Source: Pseudoalteromonas phenolica (GTDB lineage: Bacteria > Pseudomonadota > Gammaproteobacteria > Enterobacterales > Alteromonadaceae). Taken from it: 64,000 bases of DNA. Within the stretch, counting starts at the first letter, position 1. Each line of letters starts with the position of its first letter. This document shows, piece by piece, positions 42,097-49,729 of this stretch. The stretch lies in contig NZ_CP013187.1 of assembly GCF_001444405.1 (NCBI RefSeq), forward strand, positions 2,604,001 to 2,668,000, in the 5' to 3' direction. The notes below the pieces were generated by a model. That model did no database searches and was not told where the DNA came from. It saw only the letters and a list, made by a program, of their open reading frames with translations. The position numbers and the translations under genes are program-made.

Positions 42097-43287
42097 TCAC
42101 TCCATGGTTTTAAGTATGTGTTTAGCTAAAACTCTTGCTTCATTGTCTTGAGCAAGCACATCATCGATACTAGAGAGGTTTGTTATCGCGATGCGATTAA
42201 GCACCTCAGCATTCACTTTATAAATATCAGTAAAACCAATTTGTTTATTCAAAAACGCCGCCACAGCAATTTCATTTGCCGCATTGACAGCGGTCGTTGC
42301 GGCTTGTCCCGTTTTACAGGCTTCTATTGCTAACGCTAAATTGGGATAACGATGATAATCCGGTTTTGTGAAAGTAAAATCACAGATTTGTGAGAAATCT
42401 AAAGGTTCGACACCCGCATCAATTCGCTCAGGATAAGACAAGCCATATGCAATCGGTGTTCGCATATCCGGTTGACCCATTTGTGCAATCACAGAGCCAT
42501 CTTGGTACTGTACCATCGAGTGGATCATGCTTTGCGGGTGGATCACCACTTCTATGTCATCTGCATCACAGTTAAACAACCACTTCGCTTCGATAAACTC
42601 TAACCCTTTATTCATCATGGTCGCAGAGTCTACTGAGATCTTCTGCCCCATTGACCAATTTGGATGGGCAACAGCTTCTTCAACGGTTACATCAGCTAAA
42701 GTCTCAATGTTACGGGTCAAGAAAGGTCCGCCTGAACCAGTCAAAAGGATTTTGCGAATACCGAACTGATTTAATTTAGGATCTGAATGCTGTTGAAATG
42801 CGGTTGGTAAGCTTTGATAAATGGCATTATGTTCGCTATCTATCGGCAACAAGGTAGCCCCATGTTGCTTCACTTTATCCATAAAGATTTGGCCTGACAT
42901 CACCAAAGACTCTTTATTCGCTAAAAGCACTTTTTTGCTGTGCTCGACCGCACTGATTGTTGGCAACAAGCCTGCTGCTCCAACAATCGCAGACATAACG
43001 ATATCAACGTCACTGTGAGAAACCACATCTTGCATAGCTTGAACGCCTGTCAGAACCTGAATTTCTGATCCTGCTAGGTCACCTCTCAGTTGCTTTGCTG
43101 CTTGCTCACATTGCATCACCGCAAACTTTGGTTTAAATGTCAGGCACTGCTTTCGCATTACCTCAACATTACGACCAGCAACTAAGGCAAACACCGAAAA
43201 TTTATCAGCATTGCGGGCAATCACATCTAAAGTAGAAACTCCAATTGACCCTGTTGAGCCAAGGATTGCTACCTGTTGAATGCTCAT
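42097..43287 (-). CDS. dxr: 1-deoxy-D-xylulose 5-phosphate reductoisomerase
   Basis: Second step of the MEP isoprenoid pathway, converting DXP to MEP with NADPH. The nucleotide-binding start AILGSTGSIGVSTLDVI and the metal/substrate motif PIDSEHNAIYQSL are intact; 396 residues. ATG at 43287 overlaps the cdsA stop (ATGA) and has GGTGG upstream, which decides this start over an earlier in-frame codon. Confidence 0.97.
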   Translation of the reverse strand: MSIQQVAILGSTGSIGVSTLDVIARNADKFSVFALVAGRNVEVMRKQCLTFKPKFAVMQCEQAAKQLRGDLAGSEIQVLTGVQAMQDVVSHSDVDIVMSAIVGAAGLLPTISAVEHSKKVLLANKESLVMSGQIFMDKVKQHGATLLPIDSEHNAIYQSLPTAFQQHSDPKLNQFGIRKILLTGSGGPFLTRNIETLADVTVEEAVAHPNWSMGQKISVDSATMMNKGLEFIEAKWLFNCDADDIEVVIHPQSMIHSMVQYQDGSVIAQMGQPDMRTPIAYGLSYPERIDAGVEPLDFSQICDFTFTKPDYHRYPNLALAIEACKTGQAATTAVNAANEIAVAAFLNKQIGFTDIYKVNAEVLNRIAITNLSSIDDVLAQDNEARVLAKHILKTME

Positions 43288-44150
43288 AACGCCACCGTCC
43301 ACGCATAACAAAGTGCAAATATGGGTGCTGCTGCTGTGAGGCTATCAATACGGTCTAGGATACCACCATGGCCAGGTAAGCAGCTGCCTGAGTCTTTTAA
43401 ACCTGCTTCACGCTTAAACATACTTTCTAGTAAGTCACCCACAGCTGAAAACAGTGCGATAAACACAGTTAATAAGGCATAAACTGGCCACATTGCTTGT
43501 TCGACGTCTGCACAAGCACAAAAAATAACGACAAAAACCACTGCTGTAAGTAAACCACCAACTAACCCTTCAATGGTTTTGTTTGGGCTTACTTTCGGCA
43601 TTAACTTATGCTTACCTAGGTTTTTACCCGCAAAATAAGCGCCTATATCAGCACTCCAAACGATGCCAAGAACCACCATAATCAGGGTTGAACCAAATAG
43701 CTCAGATTGTTGATATTCAGCACTACGCAATACATTCAGAGCAAGCCAAAGTGGCACAAGTGTGAGTAAGCCAGCTACGGCCTTCATAACAAGACCTTCA
43801 GACCACGCGCGAGACATGCTTGGATATTTCACAACAAGAAAAGTCGCAACGAGCCACCAGGCAAATGCAAGGGTGAAAACATAATTTGCATCAGACAGTA
43901 ATTGTCCATTTTGCCAGAGTGATTCAATGGGCCAATGCAAGTGAAGTGCACCTAGAATAGCGGCAACTAAAGCAACGAATGTGCTTCTTTGTGCCATTTT
44001 TTTTAGGCCCATTAATGAAGACCATTCCCAAGCACCTAAAAGAGTAATCGCACCGGCAATGAAACTGAATAGTGATAGCGGTGTATAAAACACCAAAAGC
44101 ATAGCCAGTGGCGCTAAAACCACTGACGTTAAAATACGTAATTTAAGCAA
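43284..44150 (-). CDS. cdsA: Phosphatidate cytidylyltransferase
   Basis: Makes CDP-diacylglycerol from phosphatidate and CTP at the inner membrane. About eight TM helices and the family signature near the C-terminus (SMFKREAGLKDSGSCLPGHG followed by GILDRIDS). 288 residues. The start is TTG with AAGG seven bases upstream; no ATG fits nearby. It follows uppS by 11 bases. Confidence 0.96.
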   Translation of the reverse strand: MLKLRILTSVVLAPLAMLLVFYTPLSLFSFIAGAITLLGAWEWSSLMGLKKMAQRSTFVALVAAILGALHLHWPIESLWQNGQLLSDANYVFTLAFAWWLVATFLVVKYPSMSRAWSEGLVMKAVAGLLTLVPLWLALNVLRSAEYQQSELFGSTLIMVVLGIVWSADIGAYFAGKNLGKHKLMPKVSPNKTIEGLVGGLLTAVVFVVIFCACADVEQAMWPVYALLTVFIALFSAVGDLLESMFKREAGLKDSGSCLPGHGGILDRIDSLTAAAPIFALCYAWTVAL

Positions 44151-44161
44151 ATTAATAACCT

Positions 44162-44935
44162 TTAACTTGTTGTTTTGGACTCGGCAAGTAATTGTTTTAT
44201 TTGTTCGCCGGTACAGCCAAAGCGTCGTTCTCTAGATACAAAGCAAGCAATTGCCTCAGAAAAAGCCTCTTCATTAAAATCAGGCCAAAGCGTATCAGTA
44301 AAATAGAGCTCAGCATAAGCTGCCTGCCAAAGTAAAAAGTTGCTGATGCGGCAATCTCCGCCAGTCCTTATCAACAAGTCTAATTCACTTTGATCTGCCA
44401 TACTTAATTGTGCTGACAAAGTGTCTTCTGTGATGTCTCTCACAGTAAGTTGGCCATCTTGTACTTGCTGCGCCATACATTGAGCTGCTTGTACAATATC
44501 CCAACGGCCACCGTAATTTGCCGCAACATTTAATTTCAGACCTGTATTATTAGCGGTTAATTCATGTGCCGCTTTTACCCTATCTTGTAAAGAGTCAGGA
44601 AAGCGTGAAATATCACCAATAATAGTCAGTTTTACATTATTCTTATGTAGTTTTTTAACTTCTTTAGATAAGACGAATAAAAACAGTTCCATTAAGGTAC
44701 TGACTTCATCTTCAGGTCGACGCCAATTTTCACTGCTAAAAGCAAAAAGCGTCAACGATTCAATACCCAGTTTTGTACAAAACTGAACAGCCGAACGAAC
44801 GGAATCTACACCCTTTTTGTGTCCGTATGTACGAGGACGATTGCGGCTTTGCGCCCAACGCCCATTGCCATCCATGATAATAGCAACATGTTTAGGCAAA
44901 GACTGCTTTGAAACTGTTTCAGTACTTAAAACCAT
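44162..44935 (-). CDS. uppS: Isoprenyl (undecaprenyl) diphosphate synthase
   Basis: Builds the C55 carrier lipid for peptidoglycan and O-antigen. The catalytic Asp22 sits in IIMDGNGRWA; further family blocks are FAFSSENWRRP and LLIRTGGDCRISNFLLWQ. 257 residues. A terminator separates it from frr upstream, so an own promoter is likely. Confidence 0.97.
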   Translation of the reverse strand: MVLSTETVSKQSLPKHVAIIMDGNGRWAQSRNRPRTYGHKKGVDSVRSAVQFCTKLGIESLTLFAFSSENWRRPEDEVSTLMELFLFVLSKEVKKLHKNNVKLTIIGDISRFPDSLQDRVKAAHELTANNTGLKLNVAANYGGRWDIVQAAQCMAQQVQDGQLTVRDITEDTLSAQLSMADQSELDLLIRTGGDCRISNFLLWQAAYAELYFTDTLWPDFNEEAFSEAIACFVSRERRFGCTGEQIKQLLAESKTTS

Positions 44936-44956
44936 AATTCCGATTTAGGTAAAAAA

Positions 44957-44988
44957 AAACGCCGCCTAGTATACCCTAGACGGCGTTT
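44957..44988 (-). terminator. Terminator after frr
   Basis: Stem AACGCCG/CGGCGTT with further pairing CTAG, followed on the minus strand by nine T's: a typical rho-independent terminator 23 bases after the frr stop. Confidence 0.9.
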
Positions 44989-45011
44989 CAAAACTAATAA
45001 ATTTGAGCTGG

Positions 45012-45569
45012 TTAGATTTCCATCAATTCAGCTTCTTTCGCGCTTAGCTGTGTATCCATTTCTTTAACATACTTGTCTGTTAACTTTTGGATCTCGTCTT
45101 CGCTTTGACGTGCTTCATCTTCTGAGATGTCTTTGTCTTTTAGTAGCGACTTGATATCACCATTCGCATCACGACGAATATTACGGATAGCAACACGACC
45201 ACCTTCAACCTCACCACGAACAATCTTGATTAGGTCTTTACGACGCTCTTCTGTTAATGGAGGAAGAGGTACGCGGATCACGGTACCTGCAGACATAGGG
45301 TTTAGACCTAAATCTGAAGACATAATCGCTTTTTCAACTGCTTGTGCTAAAGATTTATCGAATACATTGATTGCTAATGTACGAGAGTCTTCAGTTGTTA
45401 CATTTGCTACTTGGTTTAGAGGCGTGTCAGCACCATAGTAAGAAACAGTAATACCGTCTAATAATGCTGGGTGAGCACGACCAGTACGGATTTTTGATAG
45501 CTGGCTAGCAAGTGCTGCCACGCTTTTTTTCATGCGCTCTTCAGCGTCTTTTTTGATATCGTTAATCAC
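45012..45569 (-). CDS. frr: Ribosome recycling factor
   Basis: Splits post-termination ribosomes with EF-G. 185 residues, as in the family, with conserved KIRTGRAHPALLD and PPLTEERRKDLIKI segments. Last gene of the rpsB-tsf-pyrH-frr cluster; followed by a strong terminator. Confidence 0.98.
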   Translation of the reverse strand: MINDIKKDAEERMKKSVAALASQLSKIRTGRAHPALLDGITVSYYGADTPLNQVANVTTEDSRTLAINVFDKSLAQAVEKAIMSSDLGLNPMSAGTVIRVPLPPLTEERRKDLIKIVRGEVEGGRVAIRNIRRDANGDIKSLLKDKDISEDEARQSEDEIQKLTDKYVKEMDTQLSAKEAELMEI

Positions 45570-45592
45570 AATTCAATCCTAGTCTTTGTAGA

Positions 45593-46330
45593 TTATTCAG
45601 CTGCTTGTGAAGAAATAAGGGTACCCTCTTCTTCACCCATGATAACGCGTTTAAGCGCACCAGGTTTATTCATGTTGAATACACTTAAAGGCATATTGTG
45701 GTCACGAGCTAGCGTAAATGCCGCTAAGTCCATAACCTTTAATTCTTTGTCGATCACTTCATTATAAGATAAATGACGGTGAAGTGTCGCGTCTGGGTTC
45801 TTCACAGGGTCATCACTGAATACGCCATCAACCTTAGTCGCTTTAATTACTGTATCAGCTTCGATTTCAATGCCACGTAAACACGCCGCAGAATCTGTTG
45901 TGAAGAACGGGTTGCCTGTACCAGCCGAGAAGATTACCACGCGGCCAGACTTTAATAGGCTAATTGCTTCAGCCCAGTTGTATGCATCACATACACCATT
46001 AAGAGGAATAGCAGACATAAGACGTGCGTTTACAAATGCACGGTGAAGTGCGTCACGCATTGCTAAACCATTCATTACAGTTGCTAGCATACCCATGTGG
46101 TCGCCGACTACACGGTTCATGCCCGCTTCTGCTAATGAGCCACCACGTAAGAAGTTACCGCCACCGATAACTAAACCTACTTCTACGTCGAGTTCTACAA
46201 GCTCTTTGATTTCTTGCGCCATACGATCCAATACTTTTGGATCGATACCAAAGCCTTCGTCTCCCATTAAAGCTTCACCGCTTAATTTAAGAAGAACGCG
46301 TCTAAAAACAGGTTTTCTATTCGTAGTCAT
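45593..46330 (-). CDS. pyrH: UMP kinase
   Basis: Phosphorylates UMP to UDP. An amino-acid kinase family fold with VLLKLSGEALMGD, GGGNFLRG, DHMGMLATVMNGLAMRDAL and GTGNPFFTTDSAA. 245 residues. It is preceded by a terminator after tsf, so it has its own promoter or depends on read-through. Confidence 0.98.
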   Translation of the reverse strand: MTTNRKPVFRRVLLKLSGEALMGDEGFGIDPKVLDRMAQEIKELVELDVEVGLVIGGGNFLRGGSLAEAGMNRVVGDHMGMLATVMNGLAMRDALHRAFVNARLMSAIPLNGVCDAYNWAEAISLLKSGRVVIFSAGTGNPFFTTDSAACLRGIEIEADTVIKATKVDGVFSDDPVKNPDATLHRHLSYNEVIDKELKVMDLAAFTLARDHNMPLSVFNMNKPGALKRVIMGEEEGTLISSQAAE

Positions 46331-46361
46331 AATCTCAGGGCCATATGTAAAAGTGGGGGAT

Positions 46362-46404
46362 AAAAAATAACCGCGCTTATGAAACTCATAAATGCGCGGT
46401 TATT
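46362..46404 (-). terminator. Terminator after tsf
   Basis: Stem AATAACCGCGC/GCGCGGTTATT with a 16-base loop, followed on the minus strand by a run of T's, about 75 bases after the tsf stop. Confidence 0.88.
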
Positions 46405-46480
46405 CTAAAGAATTTTCAGCATTGAAGCAAAAGCAAATGCTGCCTAAATATGGCTTTTTGCCTCTGCTCCATGAGTAAAA

Positions 46481-47332
46481 TTACTCGCCTTTAGCTGCTG
46501 CGATTTGCGCTGCAACTTCTGCTGCAAAATCTTCTTCTTTCTTCTCGATACCTTCACCTACTTCTAAACGGATGAAGTTAGAAACTGAAGCGCCTTTCTC
46601 TTTAAGGAATTCGCCAACAGATTTCTTAGGTTCCATGATGAACGCTTGACCAGTAAGAGAGATCTCACCAGTGAACTTCTTCATACGACCTACAACCATC
46701 TTCTCAGCGATTTCTGCAGGCTTACCTTCGTTCATAGCGATTTCAACTTGAACTGCTTTTTCTTTTTCAACAACTTCAGCTGGAACGTCTTCAGGGTTAA
46801 CGAAGTCAGGCTTAGAAGCAGCAACGTGCATAGCAACGTGCTTAAGTGTTTCTTCGTCAGCATCACCAGTAACAACAACACCGATACGGTCGCCGTGACG
46901 GTATGCAGAAAGCTTGTCACCATCGATATACTCAACGCGACGAACGTTGATGTTTTCACCGATTTTAGCAACTAGAGCAACACGAGTTTCTTCGAACTGA
47001 GCTTTAAGAGCTTCGATATCACCTTTTGACTCAACAGCAGCGTCAAGTACAGTGTTAGCGAAACCTAGGAAGTTTTCGTCTTTAGCAACGAAGTCAGTCT
47101 GACAGTTAACTTCTAGAAGCGCAGCAAAACCTTCGCCTTGCTTGATTAAGATTGTACCTTCTGCAGCGATGTTACCCGCTTTCTTAGCAGCTTTAGCAGC
47201 ACCACTCTTACGCATGTTTTCGATAGCTAGCTCGATATCACCGTTAGTTTCAGTTAGTGCTTTTTTACAATCCATCATGCCAGCGCCAGTACGCTCGCGT
47301 AATTCTTTAACTAGGGCAGCAGTTACAGCCAT
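46481..47332 (-). CDS. tsf: Elongation factor Ts
   Basis: Nucleotide exchange factor of EF-Tu. The N-terminal UBA-like domain carries LRERTGAGMMDCKKALTE, followed by the TDFVAKDE motif that contacts the EF-Tu magnesium site. 283 residues as in E. coli. Directly behind rpsB, with a hairpin between them. Confidence 0.98.
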   Translation of the reverse strand: MAVTAALVKELRERTGAGMMDCKKALTETNGDIELAIENMRKSGAAKAAKKAGNIAAEGTILIKQGEGFAALLEVNCQTDFVAKDENFLGFANTVLDAAVESKGDIEALKAQFEETRVALVAKIGENINVRRVEYIDGDKLSAYRHGDRIGVVVTGDADEETLKHVAMHVAASKPDFVNPEDVPAEVVEKEKAVQVEIAMNEGKPAEIAEKMVVGRMKKFTGEISLTGQAFIMEPKKSVGEFLKEKGASVSNFIRLEVGEGIEKKEEDFAAEVAAQIAAAKGE

Positions 47333-47392
47333 TAGTATATCCTCAAATATGAAGTTTTTTTCGGGGTGCGGAATGACCGCTCTTCAAGAATA

Positions 47393-47423
47393 TCAAGCCT
47401 TCATCTTATTTTGATGAAGGCTT
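47393..47423 (-). terminator. Hairpin between rpsB and tsf
   Basis: Stem TCAAGCCTTCATC/GATGAAGGCTTGA with a small loop and no T-run. It resembles the partial terminators found between rpsB and tsf in other gammaproteobacteria and would lower tsf expression relative to rpsB. Confidence 0.6.
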
Positions 47424-47435
47424 GATGAAAGCTAA

Positions 47436-48164
47436 TTACTCAGCTTCTACGAAATCGTCGTTTTCAGCTTGTGCAACGATGTTGCTTTCACGACCTTCAG
47501 TGATAGCCGTTGCAACAGCACCAGTGTAAAGCTGGATAGCGCGGATCGCGTCATCGTTACCTGGTACGATGAAGTCAACACCGTCTGGGTTTGAGTTAGT
47601 ATCAACTACAGATACTACTGGAATACCTAGGTTGTTTGCTTCACGGATAGCGATGTGCTCGTGGTCAGCGTCGATTACAAAGATAGCGTCTGGAAGACCG
47701 CCCATGTCTTTGATACCGCCAAGGCTCTTCTCAAGCTTTTCCATTTCACGCGTTTTCATTAGCGCTTCTTTTTTAGTAAGCTTTTCGAAAGTACCGTCTT
47801 GGCTTTGAGCTTCAAGGTCTTTAAGACGCTTGATTGATTGACGAACTGTTTTCCAGTTAGTCAACATACCACCTAACCAGCGGTGATTTACATAGAACTG
47901 ATCGCTTTGAAGAGCTGCTTCTTTAACTGCTTCGCTTGCAGCGCGCTTAGTACCTACGAAAAGGATTTTACCTTTGTTCGACGCAACGTTCTGTAAGAAC
48001 TTAAGTGCATCGTTGAACATAGGAACAGTTTTTTCTAGGTTGATGATATGAACGCGGTTACGTGCACCGAAGATGAACGGCTTCATCTTAGGATTCCAGT
48101 AACGTGCTTGGTGACCGAAGTGAACACCAGCTTGAAGCATATCGCGCATTGAAACGTTTGCCAT
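47436..48164 (-). CDS. rpsB: 30S ribosomal protein S2
   Basis: S2 protein of the small subunit, 242 residues. Conserved blocks MRDMLQAGVHFGHQARYWNP, HIINLEKT, YVNHRWLGGMLTNWKT and IPVVSVVDTNSNPD. ATG at 48164 is preceded by AGAGGAAA. A leader of roughly 170 nt precedes the gene; in E. coli such a leader mediates S2 autoregulation. Confidence 0.98.
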   Translation of the reverse strand: MANVSMRDMLQAGVHFGHQARYWNPKMKPFIFGARNRVHIINLEKTVPMFNDALKFLQNVASNKGKILFVGTKRAASEAVKEAALQSDQFYVNHRWLGGMLTNWKTVRQSIKRLKDLEAQSQDGTFEKLTKKEALMKTREMEKLEKSLGGIKDMGGLPDAIFVIDADHEHIAIREANNLGIPVVSVVDTNSNPDGVDFIVPGNDDAIRAIQLYTGAVATAITEGRESNIVAQAENDDFVEAE

Positions 48165-48341
48165 TTTAATTTCCTCTAATATTTAGGGTTAGGCCTCCAC
48201 ATATCCCATAGCACCAACACGTAATATGTAATTACCTGCACCCAAGTGTATGTGTCGATATGTGTGTGTGTTAATATAAAAAGTATGTTTGTCTTAACTA
48301 CAAACTATCTTGAAAGATAAATTTGTAAAAAGACGGCGCGC

Positions 48342-48370
48342 TTTATACCATATTAAAGCGCCAGATTCAA
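48342..48370 (-). promoter_or_regulatory. Putative rpsB promoter
   Basis: TTGAAT (48365-48370) and TATAAA (48342-48347) are 17 bases apart. A GCGCGCC discriminator follows, as expected for a growth-rate and ppGpp-controlled ribosomal promoter. Confidence 0.72.
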
Positions 48371-48428
48371 CGATACGACTAAAATTTGTGCGTTATTGCA
48401 AAGTGAAAAATTAACGATTGGAGCCTCA

Positions 48429-49217
48429 ATGAGTGCAGTGATTAAAACCCCTGAAGAAATCGAAAAAATGCGTGTTGCCGGTCGCTTAGCGGCTGAAGTC
48501 CTTGAAATGATCGAACCTCATGTGAAGCCAGGGGTAACAACTGAAGAGCTAAACACCATTTGTCACAATTATATTGTTGACGTTCAAGATGCAGTGCCTG
48601 CACCTCTAAACTATCATGGTTTTCCAAAATCAATTTGTACTTCAGTCAACCATGTAATTTGTCACGGCATCCCAAATGACAAGCCTCTCAAAGACGGCGA
48701 TATAATCAATATCGACATTACCGTGATCAAAGATGGCTACCACGGTGATACCTCAAAAATGTTTCATGTTGGTACGCCAAATATTCAAGGCAAACGTTTA
48801 GCCCAAATCACACAAGAAAGCTTATACCTTGCAATTAAAATGGTTAAGCCAGGTGTACGTTTAGGTGATATTGGCGCTGCGATTCAAAAATATGCTGAAG
48901 GCTTTAGCTATTCTATTGTTCGTGAATACTGCGGTCACGGTATCGGCGCTGAATTCCACGAAGAGCCACAGGTTATGCACTATGGTAAACCTGGCACAGG
49001 CGAAACACTTAAAGCAGGTATGTGTTTAACGATTGAACCTATGGTGAATGCCGGTAAGCGTCAATGTAAACTACTTAAAGATGGTTGGACGGTTGTCACT
49101 AAAGACCGTAGCTTGTCAGCTCAGTGGGAGCATACTTTGCTTGTTACTGACAATGGTGTTGAAATTTTAACGCTACGTAACGATGAGACCATTGAACGTG
49201 TAATTGAACACAAATAG
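48429..49217 (+). CDS. map: Type I methionine aminopeptidase
   Basis: Removes the initiator methionine. 262 residues with the metal ligands in DGYHGDTSKMFHVG, YCGHGIGAEFHEEP and MCLTIEPMVN. ATG at 48429 has GGAG six bases upstream; the frame continues eleven codons upstream without a site. Divergent from rpsB, as in E. coli. Confidence 0.98.
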   Translation: MSAVIKTPEEIEKMRVAGRLAAEVLEMIEPHVKPGVTTEELNTICHNYIVDVQDAVPAPLNYHGFPKSICTSVNHVICHGIPNDKPLKDGDIINIDITVIKDGYHGDTSKMFHVGTPNIQGKRLAQITQESLYLAIKMVKPGVRLGDIGAAIQKYAEGFSYSIVREYCGHGIGAEFHEEPQVMHYGKPGTGETLKAGMCLTIEPMVNAGKRQCKLLKDGWTVVTKDRSLSAQWEHTLLVTDNGVEILTLRNDETIERVIEHK

Positions 49218-49239
49218 ATTTCATTGTTCTAAATGCTAT

Positions 49240-49270
49240 AAATGCCAACTCAGATAGTTGGCATTTTTTA
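49240..49270 (+). terminator. Terminator after map
   Basis: Stem AAATGCCAACT/AGTTGGCATTT with a 5-base loop, then T's on the plus strand, 22 bases after the stop. It also lies just downstream of the convergent small ORF. Confidence 0.88.
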
Positions 49271-49275
49271 TAATC

Positions 49276-49485
49276 TTAAAAGTCTAAGAAGCCTGTTCCT
49301 TCACATTTTCCTGAAACTCGGATCCTTTTAAATTCACCGCCTTCAAAATATACATAATACAGCACTGATCTATCACAAATATACGAACCGCCACTTGGTA
49401 ATGCAATAGACTCACTGATAGGCGCTAGCGATGCAGCAAAAAATGTTATTGAAGCAATTAAGCAAGTTTTAAATGTATTTTTCAT
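49276..49485 (-). CDS. Small exported hypothetical protein (69 aa)
   Basis: Signal peptide of about 28 residues (MKNTFKTCLIASITFFAASLA at its start, cut here) followed by a mature peptide of about 40 residues with two cysteines (ICDRS and GKCEG) that could form a disulphide. It lies between map and glnD on the opposite strand. I do not recognise it. Confidence 0.6.
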   Translation of the reverse strand: MKNTFKTCLIASITFFAASLAPISESIALPSGGSYICDRSVLYYVYFEGGEFKRIRVSGKCEGTGFLDF

Positions 49486-49729
49486 GTCTTTTCCTTGTTA
49501 TTAATTAAAACCAACCTAATAAAAACATACAAAAAACAAACTATCAACAATTTAAAAACAAAAATACCCAAAATAAATACTTACTTACTAAATTTTAGAA
49601 TTGTAGCCAGCTTAACAACTAAACGTTCAATTCTGTTCTCTTACTACATAGCTCGCAATTCACAGCAACTTAGTGTAAAACTTACAAGGCGCTCATCAAT
49701 TCAATTGATAAAAAAATCAGGGATATTCC

